Of a stretch of 64,000 nucleotides of DNA, positions 45,585 through 56,095 are shown piece by piece. The notes below the pieces were generated by a model. It did no database searches, was not told where the DNA came from, and saw nothing but the letters and a program-made list of their open reading frames with translations. The stretch comes from Metellina segmentata (taxonomy: Eukaryota > Arthropoda > Arachnida > Araneae > Tetragnathidae). The translations under genes were made by a program, and so were the position numbers. The DNA is taken from the NCBI GenBank assembly GCA_947359465.1, contig OX375879.1, forward strand, positions 125,189,409-125,253,408, given 5' to 3'. The number at the start of each line of letters is the position of its first letter. Within the stretch, counting starts at the first letter, position 1.

Positions 45585-46305
45585 CGAATCAAGTATTATG
45601 AACCGATTATAGTTGATCAACAAATGAATTGAACCAATTTTTGTTCACACGCATTTCAGTAGAAACTGCTCAATTGTTTCAGTTTTAAAATAGCGTCGAA
45701 AGCAGTTTTGCGTGAAATTGTACAGATATTGTAGCAAATGTTAAAAGAACTAAAAACAATTCTATTTAACATGAGTAAAAATTGTAACTTAATTTTGTTC
45801 TTCAGATTAGCAATAGTAATTCAAGAAATTTCCATTTCTTTAACACTAGAACCCAAAGCAATTTCTCTTGCATCTTTATTTTATATTTATCCAGTCGGTG
45901 ATTCCAAAGACAATCATGCTTCTGATACAGTTCAAGAAATTTTAGCATCCCACTTTCAGACTCCTTGAGGTTCATTTTTTAATTATTTTATGCGTTATTA
46001 GTTATTTTATATTTAACTATTTTAAACTTTAATCTATTTCATATTTTTAATTGTTTTATATTTTAAACTATTTTATAAATAAAATCCAAAGCACAAGCAC
46101 GCATGGCAAGACCAGTTGAAAGCGAACTTGACAGTCAACTGAAGTTCACACGTTTCAAGACAAGTCTAAACTTGAAAGCAGATAACGGATGACTCATTAC
46201 TTGAACGATAAAGTTCAAAGGATCTCACTATAGTTTTCATTCAACTTTTGTTGATAAACTATAATCGGTCAATTAAACTTTCTTCGTGAGAACACACCTT
46301 AAGTG
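45585..46305. mobile_element. Possible Harbinger-like non-autonomous element
   Basis: The left end reads GCGCGTTCTCACGAAT, then GATTATAGTTGATCAACAAA. The complement of the right end reads GTGTGTTCTCACGAAG, then GATTATAGTTTATCAACAAA. TAA borders both sides (45573-45575 region and 46299-46301 region), which would fit the 3-bp duplication of PIF/Harbinger. A related end lies at 25085-25118. The interior frame at 45738-45968 is not recognisable. Confidence 0.55.
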
Positions 46306-46324
46306 TGGTAGCATTTTTTGCGAC

Positions 46325-46600
46325 ACCTTTAAATTCATTGGACTCGCGTTTTTACAAATATTCAATTTACGAACTGCAACGTTGGTCCCGAACAGTATCC
46401 CATATAAATATATAAATAATGGTAATTCTCTCCCCCCCCCCCCGATTTAAGAACCAAAATTACACACTCTCTCTCTTTTTTATGAACTCAGTTTTTCCGC
46501 ACTTCCTTCTCATTGTTGTCCTTCATACAGGAAAATTTGACGGCTAGGGGTGAAATTTCTTCGGACGGTTGGTCTTCGGAACTCCCATGTTGATAGGAAG
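46325..46600 (-). mobile_element. Second, partial pogo-like copy
   Basis: This is the reverse complement of 45030-45279 at roughly three-quarters identity by eye, including TGTAATTTTGGTTC, TATGGGATAC and ACGCGAGTCC. It is interrupted by runs of C (46431-46443) and G (46600-46611). Confidence 0.65.
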
Positions 46601-46611
46601 GGGGGGGGGGG

Positions 46612-48045
46612 CGGAAAAAGTTCCAAAGAGCAATTCTGATCATTGCAGATGGAGTCTTGATCCAAAACTTCACCGAAAGGATCTTAAAGGTCCTAAAAAC
46701 CTTACATTTCGTGATTATTTGACTATGAAAGAGGATGTTCAAGCATGCACAGACAGTGCTGTAGTCGTAAAAAAGACAGAGGATATACCATGGGAAGGCG
46801 AAACATATACTTACTACTTAGACTTTCCGGGGGTGCAACTCCTCCGGGCGCCCATGGAGTATACTCAAAAGACCAGGGAATATGTTCGAATTAATCCAAG
46901 TTCAAATTATCGAGAGAAAAATGCCTAAAAATTTTATATTACAGGAAAGGAACTGTGGAACGTGCAAGAAACTTCGAACTAAGCAGAAATTTGTGTTTGC
47001 AAGGTTCGAGTTATTGGGAGTTTACTGTGTTTATGCAAAGCAAAATGTGCAGACTAGCATTGAGTGATGTTCAAATTTGAAAACATTACTATATTAATAT
47101 TTAACTATATAAAATAATTACAGGAAATGTTAAGAGAAAAATATTTAAACACATAAAAAGTAGGATGTAATTTTGTTTTTTATAAACAAATAAACAAATA
47201 AAACAACAATTATAAAAAAAATTTATAAACATTTTTATAGATAAATTCTGTAGGTTGTTTTTTATAAACAAATTTTAAGGTCTAACTCTATTATTTCCAT
47301 TGAAATATTTTCCAAACTGCTTGACAAGAGAAATCCGTCTCTGTGTCTTTTTAAAGTGCATACTAATGATCTATTGTCTACTGAACAGCACTGGTTGGCT
47401 AACCAAGAATTTACAAATTTTTTTCCGGTTGAAAGTGTTCTATAGGCGGTCCATTTGCATTAATAAACATCTGGAGATGCTTGAAATCAATAAAGATGAT
47501 ATCAAATATGTTACACTCGTTCATTAAACTAAACCCGAGCTCGCACTTAGCCGTGAAACATGGTAATATTTCAATTGCTCTTTAAAGATGGTTTAAATTT
47601 TCTGGAACAATTGGGCGTTTTTATTGGTTCCTCAAACACTGAATAGTGCACATTTCATTTATACCAAAAAAGTTGACAGATCTTTTCACCTCCTTTTCTT
47701 CAAGGCAAATATCCCTATTATATTTTCTGGATCAAGCATGGATATATCCTTCAAAAGTTGACAATTTTCTTCATTAACATCAGAGCAAAGTCTGGATTTC
47801 ATTCTGTCGACACTACTTTGAATGAATTGCTTTTTATTACTAGGTGCGGTTTCGGAATTATGTACCAAGGTGATATTTTGAAATAGAAACTTTTATTTTG
47901 CTTCTATAGCTATCTGCGTTTCACGCAGTGTTTCCTAGGAAAAGCAGAGTGATGTGTGTAGTTTTTAAGAAAAAGCAGAGGGTATACGAAATTTTCTGGG
48001 AAAACCAGAGGGCATAAGGCGATCACAATCGCTTGTCGTATCTCA
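46612..48045. other. Unassigned region
   Basis: The frame at 46569-46928 (plus) and the one at 47686-47868 (minus; SVDRMKSRLCSDVNEENCQL) are the most protein-like. The latter vaguely recalls the C-terminal part of hAT proteins, but I would not assign it. AT-rich stretches fill the rest. Confidence 0.3.
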
Positions 48046-48180
48046 AGAAGTGCGCTCCTCAATCTTCGCGTTTACAACATTGGGTCTTTGCTCTTCAAAA
48101 ATATGACATCACTATAAAACATTGTCCAGCAGCTAAAATACATCACGCTAATGCATTATAAAGATTATTTTCTGATGCGT
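48046..48180 (+). pseudogene. Gypsy-type polyprotein fragment (RNase H end)
   Basis: The plus frame reads QSSRLQHWVFALQKYDITIK, then HCPAAKIHHANAL and a stop. This corresponds to the end of the RNase H domain of Gypsy LTR retrotransposon Pol, where Arg-Leu-x-x-Trp...Tyr-Asp-Ile-x-Ile-x-His and the Asn-Ala-Asp-Ala-Leu motif are conserved. Here the second-last Asp is missing. No LTRs or other Pol domains were found nearby. Confidence 0.72.
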
Positions 48181-48439
48181 AAATGTGACAATTAGCATAA
48201 ACTTTTCATACGTGAAAATTTTTAATTATTTCATATCCTGGGATAACATTTATTCAGTATCCTTTTAGTGTTTTTATTTACATTTATCTTGATCTTTTTT
48301 TGTGTATCCTGATTTCATTTGAATATATATGGTTAGCTAGAGATATTTTATTTCATTGAGATATTTGTTATTTTGTACTTATACTTTCTATACATAATTT
48401 AAGTACATAATTTCGGTAAATAATGATTTTATGCTAGTA

Positions 48440-48615
48440 TGATGATGTAATTTCCCCTTTGTCCCATTCATTCTGCCACGCATCAAGTAGCCAGCTAGCA
48501 GTTTCCTTTCTGTAATGCTAGGTCAATTTCACCCCTTCATCTACTCATTCAATTGTAGTTGCCTCTTTTGCTAATCTATCTGCTTCTTCGTTTCCGTCGT
48601 GACCCGCATGAACAA
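48440..48615 (-). pseudogene. LINE RNase H fragment
   Basis: The minus strand reads IIVHAGHDGNEEADRLAKEA, then TTIE and a stop, followed by a related tail ending near WLLDAWQNEWDKG. Gly-His/Ile-x-Gly-Asn-Glu-x-Ala-Asp-x-Leu-Ala is the C-terminal signature of the RNase H domain found in I/R1/Jockey-type non-LTR retrotransposons. Only this scrap remains. Confidence 0.75.
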
Positions 48616-48691
48616 TTATTATTAGTTATTATTAATTATTTATCAACTTATGGGGAAAACATAAACTTATTTTTTATTTTCTATAAATAAA

Positions 48692-48730
48692 AAATATTGG
48701 GGCACATAATTATTATATGCCCCAATATTT
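48692..48730. repeat. Perfect 13-bp hairpin
   Basis: AAATATTGGGGCA at 48692-48704 pairs with TGCCCCAATATTT at 48718-48730, leaving a 13-nt AT-rich loop. No associated gene is seen. Confidence 0.85.
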
Positions 48731-48929
48731 GCTATTTACGGTTTGTAAAAAAAAAGTTTGTTCACTTTCTAAACCTTAAGCCGACTCACTCACTATCCCA
48801 CCCGTTAGGGGGAAAAAACTCTGTCTGACGGGACGGGTGTCGCCATCACTGACAAATACTTAGTTGCACAGTTATTTTTTTAATTTTTGCTATGGAAATT
48901 TTTTTTCGAAGATAAAACATTGACAATCA

Positions 48930-49020
48930 TTGATGTTAAACAAACATCGGCTCCAATAAAACGACGGTAAATGCATCGATGTTTTGAAAACATTGATATC
49001 GACGTCGCATCCCTAGCTTC
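48930..49020. repeat. Fragment of the CATCGATG repeat family
   Basis: GCATCGATGTTTTGAAAACA and the edge GACGTCGCATCCCTAG match the minisatellite at 17105-18025. Confidence 0.65.
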
Positions 49021-49039
49021 TATTACGTCCTTCCAAATT

Positions 49040-49497
49040 ATCTCCGAGTGACGCACGCCAAGAGAGTCTTTCCCGTCCCGACGCAACTCAACAGGTGCCG
49101 CCTAATTGCCGACATCACAAAGCCGTTCTTAGAGAATCGGGACTTTTTGTGTGACGCCATTCGCGCGTCCTCCCGGAGATTAAGTCTTCAGAGCCCCCGC
49201 AAAAGACATCTGGGCCCTCTAATCCCCTCTAATCCCCACGATTCGGCCGTCACGGGTCATAAGAACGATTCGAAGAGATAGCGACGCTTTTAATTAAGTT
49301 GCACGCGTTCGTTTCAATTAGAATCGCATTCGACTCCTCTTGTCATCGGAGATTAAAATATTCGGCGATTGAAACGTCACCCAATGAAAACGCAATCGTG
49401 AGAAACAACTCAATCCTTTTCAATCTTCAGAGGCATTTTCGGAACAAATCAGGTCGATCCAATCACGGTTTTTTATTCCAATTGAGTGATTAAACTT
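49040..49497 (+). other. GC-richer repeat-free segment
   Basis: This stands out from its surroundings in composition and shows no transposon similarity. An open frame at 49048-49281 would start ATG-less (MTHAKRVFPVPTQ as tracked) and resembles nothing known. It could be host unique sequence such as an untranslated exon or enhancer. Confidence 0.3.
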
Positions 49498-49605
49498 AAC
49501 GTCGTGTTTTCCTTGGATCTTTCACTTTGGGGGTTGATTCCGGTCCATCGCCAATAGCCCGTTGTGTAGCTCCAATGTGACGTTATTCAAAGTGCCAAAT
49601 TCATT
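49498..49605 (+). mobile_element. SINE 3' fragment
   Basis: TTCCTTGGATCTTTCACTTTGG through GCCCGTTGTGTAGCTCC to GACGTTATTCAAAG. Confidence 0.75.
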
Positions 49606-49612
49606 CCAATGG

Positions 49613-49700
49613 GGGGTAGAAGAGCAACGGACTGGCAACTGTTGGGTGGCGAGTATGGAACCGACCAAAGACCGTCATGGACAGTCGTGGTAAAAAATCC
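49613..49700 (+). mobile_element. SINE head B
   Basis: GTAGAAGAGCAACGGACTGG, GGCGAGTATGGAACCGACC and AAAGACCGTCATGGAC: the tRNA-like 5' end and linker only. Confidence 0.75.
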
Positions 49701-49739
49701 GAACCACCTCTCTACATTCGAGCAATATTAACCGTATAG

Positions 49740-50317
49740 AAAATTCATAGATGGCATTTGACAGGAACCAACGTCAATCTATAAATTCAAATTCATAACA
49801 TTTGCAAAAGGGTCTACATATTAAATTGAGCTCCAACTTCATAATTTCCAATAAGAACATATCGACGGAAAATTTCAAATCGATAACAAAAATTTACTTT
49901 AGATACCAAATTTCTTATCATCAGGTCTTAGCGTTTCGAAGTTATGGAGGCAGCAAAATTAGAGCTCTTAATGTTAAATCAGTTTCTGAGATTTTTATGG
50001 ATACCTTCCTAAATGTTATTCCTACAGCGATGATATTTTGTAACATGCTACTGCTAAACAACCCAAACACAATCCACCTAATATTGTATTTTAAAAGTAG
50101 TTTTTAGTAAGCAATAATAATTATTTATTTAATGTTTGAAAAAATATTGTTTTTGTTTTTGAGCTACATGAAAATTTCCCAATTATTGGAATTTTAGAGA
50201 GACACCAAAAGTTTATAAAACGTCTGACAAACCTCGGATAATAGTTCTCGGATCGTTTGCACTTGCGAAATTAATATAATAATGGAATTCTCAAATCGTT
50301 TGCCACTTTTATAGTAA
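49740..50317 (-). repeat. R40-family repeat, left part of an interrupted copy
   Basis: 50220-50317 reads in reverse the GCAAGTGCAAACG...AATTCCATTATTATA block of 40700-40812. Earlier parts (49800-49930) are weaker matches. The repeat stops at 50317 and its continuation is found at 59553, so everything between is inserted. Confidence 0.55.
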
Positions 50318-50366
50318 GGCCGCTATTACACTATAAAAGTTCTTTATCAAAGGTCTTTAAAACTAG
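50318..50366. repeat. Left end of an outer inverted-repeat element
   Basis: GGCCGCTATTACACTATAAA, then AGTTCTTTATCAAAGGTC, is mirrored at 59510-59552. It is cut at 50366 by the larger element. Confidence 0.7.
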
Positions 50367-51150
50367 TAGACCAAGAGATAGACAACTTTTATTTACTCCA
50401 AATTTACCATAAACTTTGTTGTGTGCTTAAGAATACCCATAACCCGCAGTCTTCTAAAAGGTATATCTTAAGGTTTACGAGTGGTGGGGGCCGAGTACTG
50501 ACGTCATCAATATGGCTGCCACGCAATGGTGTGACACTTTACTTAAACGAACCTAGCTCCTCAACGAAGCGTCGTAGAGCGTTGTACTTTTTTTTAATTA
50601 CTCGCAATTAAATAACCATTGTGTTATATGTATTGACAATATAGTTCGTAAGTGTAATAGTTTTCATGATATTTAGCCGCAAACGTACCTTTTACGAGTT
50701 TTTCTGTTTCATAATGAATGTTGAAAGCCCAACAACTCTTAAACCGATAAGACAATAAGAAATAGGCGATTTTAAATGTTTGCTAAGACTGTGGGGATTT
50801 AAAAAGTACCATAAACATGGCTATGGATGCATAACGAGATAGTAAATGGTGGTTAATGTCTTACTCTTGAATCCAAGAACTGCTTGACCAGCCCGCTATG
50901 GCTGGGATCTTGAGAGTTAACAGCTCTCTGATATATTAGTATGGAGTTGTAATGTATTATAATCACAAACAAAGACTAAATAACAAGCAAATAAAATAAA
51001 TAATTTTTATGTATATTTCGTCTATTGTATTGTGCGTGTCTTCACAATAGTACCTCTTCACAGTTGTAATATGGACCTCTAAAATAGGTTTTTATAATTA
51101 CTCTAACGTAATATTTATCTGCTAATTAACTCAATTTGAAACTAATGCTA
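50367..51150 (+). repeat. Left long terminal inverted repeat
   Basis: It starts TAGACCAAGAGATAG and is complementary to 57150-57901 over about 750 bp, with scattered substitutions and small indels. Marker words present on both sides include TGTGTGCTTAAGAATACCC, CGAACCTAGCTCCTCAAC-like, ACTCTTAAACCGATAAGAC and CATGGCTATGGATGCATAAC. TA occurs at the outer edge of both repeats. Confidence 0.92.
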
Positions 51151-51292
51151 AATGTTACAGTAGATGTCAAATTGGAAAAAATTCTTTAAACAAAAACAAT
51201 TTAAAATTAGCACTTGCGTTCTTGTTTAAGTAGTTTTTTTAATCTTCCTATAACTCATCATCGGAGTCTGTGTCACTATCACTGTTTTTTAA

Positions 51293-53453
51293 CCCATTAA
51301 CGACTGACGTTGCGTTTTCGCAACATTAGTGAAAATATTTTTTTTCTTATTCTGTATTGCGTTTTTTTTTCTATAATTTTTTTGTATATTGTAGACAAAG
51401 CTTCAATGTCTGCAGGGGAAAAATTGTTTTTCTCTCGATGCAAGATTTTATAAAATAAATTTCTAAAATTGCCATTTTTTTGCGATTTTTTTACTCTAAT
51501 TTTGAAAAATTCTCACATATGGCAGAACAATTCAAAGGACTTCATTAAGAGACGCTTATGTTTAAGAAACATAAGTCTGCAAAAGGGCATAAAAAATAAG
51601 GTTACTATTTTGTCTTTGTTTGTATAAATATGCATTTTCTGAAATGTTGCGAAAACGCAACGTCAGTCCAAAGCAGTGTCTTTATGAACATTTGTCCGAC
51701 AATAACGGATGTCGAAGAAAACGGTTTTTAACCGTGAATGAAGCATTAGAATATATGAAAGAGTTAGACCATGAAGATTTTCCTGAATTATCATCAGATG
51801 AAGACTGTCAAGGTCCAGCAGATATAGTAGTGACCCCCCTCCAGATCTCTTGACTTACTGACCGACGAGGAATGCATTGATTACGATATGTTAGGATATA
51901 ATTTGCCGAGACCGAAAGACATGTCTAGTGATATCAAACTTTTTTTCTTCAAAAAAACTTTAAAAATTATCGGATTCATCATAAAATGATAAAAATTTAT
52001 CTAAATCACCGAAAAAGAATATTGCTTGAAAAAATTTGCCTCCCGTATACACACTAATAACTGCAGACAAAGAAACTGTAGAAGAAGCAAAAAAGGAAGT
52101 AATTATACTAAAATTGCATGATCTAGAACCAGTAGAAGTATTTTTACAATTGTACAATCAGAATCTTTTGGAACATATTACTCAAGAAAGTATAAAATAT
52201 GCATACTTCTGTTCCTATATTGAAGCGTTTTATAGGATTTCTGCTTTACATTGGCTATGTATGTCTTCCTTATGAGAGACTTTACTGTTCAGTTGCAGAA
52301 GATGTCAGTTGTCCATTAGTGCGTAAAGCACTAACACTTACTATGCATACTACTATCAAACATAATTTGCATTTAGCGGATAACAATGTATTGGATAAAA
52401 CAGATAAATGGCTAAAGTTCGTCCGTGTGCAAACATTTTAAATGCCAATTTCATGCAGTTGTGTGTGTTTTTTCATCAAATCTTTCTATCGATGAACAAA
52501 TAATTCCTTATTTTGGTAGACATTCGTGCAAAATGTTTCCGAAAGGAAAACCCGTTCGTTTCGGGTATAAAGTTTGACGTTTGTGTTCTTCTGAAGGGTA
52601 CTTATATATTTTTGATATATACTCAGATAAATATGCAGATAAAACGACGGATCTGGGTTGAGTGGAAACGTCTTTTAAGTGTAGTCGAAGTTTCTTCAAA
52701 CCACTATGTATACTTTGACAACTTTTCACATCACATATGCTGTTGTCGAAGTTAAAAAAGTCGTGGTTTCATGCCACTGGAATGATCCATGACAACAAAT
52801 TAAGAAAATGTCCTAATACATTTAATTATTATTCCTGCAATCAAAATGAAAAAAGAACAACGTGAAACATATGACTTCGTCTTTGATAAGGAGCATAGTA
52901 TCGCAGTAGTTCGTTGGAACAAAAATTTCGTTGTTACTCTATGACCACCAACTTTTATACAACCAATCCATCTTCAATGGCCAAGAGATACTCAAGAAAA
53001 CAAAGAAATCCGCATCTGTAATGCAACTTAAACTCATCGGGGATTACAACAAGAATAAGGGGAAGGTGGACCTGCTTGATAATTTCGTTGCAATGTATAG
53101 AGTGCCAGAAAAGGAAAATAAATGGTGGTGGCCTAGGATCCCACAAGTCATATTATCGAGAAATATCCAACAAACTAAAGAAAAAGATGCAAATACTGTA
53201 GTAGCCAAACAATAAATGTATGTAAAAAATGTAATGTGCCGTTACATAGCAAGTGCTTCAAAGATTTTCATCTTTCCCAAAAGTAATCGGTTTTGACTGA
53301 CGTTGGGTTTTCGCAACATTTTGTATCTTTTATACAAATAAATGTTTTTTTTTTCATGTTACTTTTTTTGGGGTCTTAATTAGACTCTAACACGTCTAAA
53401 AAATGATTTTTGTTCATTTCCTTCAAGCGAAAATTAGTGCGGTCGTTAATGGG
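51293..53453 (+). mobile_element. piggyBac element with TTAA duplication
   Basis: The element starts CCCATTAACGAC and ends GTCGTTAATGGG, flanked by TTAA at 51289-51292 and 53454-53457, exactly as piggyBac transposons insert. It is 2161 bp. A 23-bp subterminal repeat (GACTGACGTTGCGTTTTCGC...) lies at 51302-51324, inverted at 51646-51668, and again at 53295-53317 with one change. The element interrupts the minus-strand gene 51248-56095 close to its C-terminal end; the codons on either side of the TTAA are in the same frame. Confidence 0.97.
51644..53213 (+). pseudogene. piggyBac transposase, frameshifted
   Basis: The ATG at 51644 (MLRKRNVSPKQCLYEHLSD) opens a typical acidic N-terminal region (DHEDFPELSSDED). 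Separated by frameshifts follow EPVEVFLQLYNQNLLEHITQ, LHLADNNVLDKTDKWLKVRP, then a region near 52486-52610 equivalent to the first catalytic Asp block (SMDEQIIPYFG-like, then KGKPVRFGYK). Last is GKVDLLDNFVAMYRVPEKEN with WWWPRI, the third Asp block. The C-terminal Cys-rich part follows near 53215 (CKKC-like). At least four shifts or stops inactivate it. Confidence 0.9.
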
Positions 53454-54078
53454 TTAAAGCAACTTGATTCTGTGCAGAAGTATCGTCATTTTCAGGCGGA
53501 ATAATGCCAGGTGGCATAGGCCCTTCATACCACTTAACCTGGTGTTTCCTGTTTTCTAAGTTCCATCCATGACAGGTTGGGTCAATGTTTTCCAGAGTGT
53601 TATAGAGGTTTACACGTTTCCACATCCAAGATACAGCATTGCTCCGCTTAACTTTTTGTTCCAAAGCTGCTTTTGAAGGAGGAAGAGTAGGATTAACAGG
53701 CCTAAGTTTTGTCCACGGCTTACTTGTTAGCAGAGCTTGTTTTAAAATACTGTATCGCACTTATGATACTGAGACGTACGAAGGATGGCCATACATACCA
53801 CACACAAATGTCTTTACACCAATCAGCAATAATTCATCCACCAAGACGGATTCTCCTAATTTAGCCAGATTTTTTTGATGAGCCATGCTCTCTTTTGGTG
53901 AAAATATTAAAAGGTTTTATTTTACCTTGTCTGGTAAAAGCAGCAGTGTAATCTAAACCAGTCAAGGCGTGAAAGCCTGGCAGGCCGTCAGCTATTTCAC
54001 TTCCTATTTCTTTTGCAATTTTTGAGACGTTAATATATCTTCTAGAGTTGTTTGAAGATACACCACATTCAAACCATA

Positions 54079-54993
54079 TATGCGGATCCCTGGGGTCCCC
54101 TTGCCCGGACAACCATCGGTCATGTCGGAGTTGAGGTGATGGCCCCAAAGATCTAGGAGCCCCGAGCAGCTGGGTCTGGTGGTCTCAGGGAGTCCCGGGC
54201 CTTTGTCGCGTCTCGAGCCAATTTTAGTATCTGCACTTCTTTTTATCTAACATTTAGACTAACATTTAGGCAGGGTTCTCAAATTTTTAGTAAAGTTACT
54301 TCGCCATCCCCGGACGGTCAACCGGCTCCATGAGATACAATCTGCCTGGAGAGGCCTTTGGCCTTTTCTCTAGGTCACCGGGTCCGTCCGGGAAACGACT
54401 ATTTCCCGGTGAGGTGTCCGGGATGGCCATTAAACTTGGCTTACCGGGCCCCCCTCCGGTTTAAAATTAAATAAAAAAGACTTCGAGAAATCCTCACCTT
54501 TAACTTTTAATCTGATCACACGGGCAGTCTTAATATTTAATTATTTTATATACAGACAAAACATTATTTTTACCACAGACCAGTTTATACAGCCACAGAC
54601 AGATTTTATAACTAAAAGCCACAAGAGATTTTATATATTCCTTTTTATAACTTTTGTAACCCGCTACTGTGCGCGGGATTATTTGGTTGCCTTGTTGCAG
54701 TTTTTTTCTTTCATGTTCAGGGCCTATTGCCCCCCTTTTAAGAAAAAATAAACATTTCTTTAAAACTCTAAATGTTCGCTCAATAGATAATGAGCAATTG
54801 ACCTTGTTTGCCCATGTTAAACACAAATTGTTACATAAACAGCCGTGCTGTGGGAGTTGGTTTGTGCCTTTTGACCTTACAGTCGGTGGCGGCTCTTCTA
54901 AACTCCTCCAAGTGCATTAGGGGATCACAATCTTCCCCTCCTGGCCATGAAACACTCTAAACCTCACGGTGAGTGGGCCTGGAGAGGGTCGCG
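54079..54993. mobile_element. 915-bp GC-rich insertion in the nuclease-like gene
   Basis: AAACCATA at 54071-54078 is repeated at 54994-55001. On each side the host gene's frame ends or resumes at the same place: the upstream piece reads NAHLWF and the downstream piece HIWFECG. The insert has GC-rich edges (GACCCTCTCCAGGCCCACTC; GGGGACCCCAGGGATCC) around an AT-rich centre, and a middle block with CGGTTGACCGTCCGG. It has no terminal inverted repeat and no recognisable protein. A retroelement 5' region or a non-autonomous element is possible. Confidence 0.75.
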
Positions 54994-56095
54994 AAACCAT
55001 AAGTGTGCATTCTTTAAGTTCTTTTGGTGATAGATCATTAACACAAAAGTAACCGAATCGTTTGCTCGCACCAAAACATTTTTCTCTTCACCATTTCGAG
55101 TCGTGTGTGTAATATACTAAATTATCCTCGTATCTACTTCATTGTGTGAGCAGGCAAGTTCTTTCGCCTCATTTACGCTCATGTTGGTGCCTATACATGA
55201 GTACATGGAACAAGTCTGTTCTACAGCAACATATAACTTTTTATTGCCTAGCAAGTGACGATATTTGGAAGATCTCTATTCTTCGTATAAAAACTTTGTT
55301 AAAGATGTCTTGAACGATTCACTTCTTAGAGCCACTGAAGACTTTTTTAGAGTTTTTGTTCACACAGGTCCAAACACTTTTATTTCAGTCACTTGTGTTT
55401 TAGAATTACGTATGTCATGTTCCGTATCCTTGTTAGTTGGAGTGCCATGGACGTCAAGCACTAAGTGAATTTCTCTGGCTGCTCCTTTACAGATTAATCC
55501 CAGAATATTGTTGGCAAGAGCTCCATAGTTATGTGGTAATTGAAATATGTGCAGAATGAACATAGCATCAAAGACTATTGTGTCCACAGTAAGTGGAGCA
55601 GATACGATATCTTCTTTTCGAAGCTCTTCCAACTTATGCATCAGTTTTGATTTGCATGTTTTATTCAGTGAGCCATCCATCTGTCCAAGAGCTAGGGGAA
55701 CTGAGGTAAGACGATAGGCCAAAACATCCCTCATATCACACTTCTGTTCAGAGCCAATATTGGTCTTGCAAAAAGATCACGCGTGCATTTTACGACATGG
55801 AAACAATTTTTCTTGGTATTGGAAATTTAACATTTCTTGGTTCACTAACATACAACGTCTTAAAATTTTCAAAGGCCTCTGTGCCTTTGAAGTATGCACT
55901 ATGTTGATCTTTACTTACTTTATCGTCCACAACATGCCCATTGGACATGTCTCTAAAGGAAGTTTCTCTGTCCATTTCTTCAAAAGGATCTGAAAAGCTC
56001 TTGAGTGAAGATATTACACACTCAAAATCTTTGTTGTCTTTTCGATCCGACTTTCTTGAATTCTGGATACATTTCTGGTTACCTGGATACATCAC

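Larger units (their letters stand above)
51248..56095 (-). pseudogene. Long decayed gene of the inverted-repeat element; nuclease-like motifs
   Basis: The gene reads right to left in four pieces. 56095-55790 has NGHVVDDKVSKDQHSAYFKG then PIPRK. 55740-55360 has MRDVLAYRLTSVPLALGQMD, VDTIVFDAMFILHIFQLP and EIHLVLDVHGTPTNKD. 55330-55002 has in-frame stops in KFLYEE* and RII*Y, and contains KKLYVAVEQTCSMYSCIG, LACSHNEVDTR and VLVRANDS. 54078-53454 has LPGFHALTGLDYTAAF and GWNLENRKHQVKWYEGP. A short acidic end (NSDSDTDSDDEL) finishes at 51248. I know this as an uncharacterised multi-copy arthropod/cnidarian family; the usual versions read EADTR and DTDVL where this copy has EVDTR and NDSVT. The order FD...D, E-x-D, D-x-D, TG-x-DYT resembles a PIN/FEN-like nuclease, which is inference. 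Two insertions and several stops make it dead. Confidence 0.8.

Noticed and set aside
46569..46928. 119-codon plus-strand frame with a poly-Gly start
   Set aside because: The glycine run comes from a poly-G tract inside a pogo-like repeat; the remainder has no known similarity.
53639..53878. 79-codon plus-strand frame, and 54669-54920
   Set aside because: The first lies opposite the recognisable minus-strand nuclease-like gene; the second spans the 915-bp insertion.
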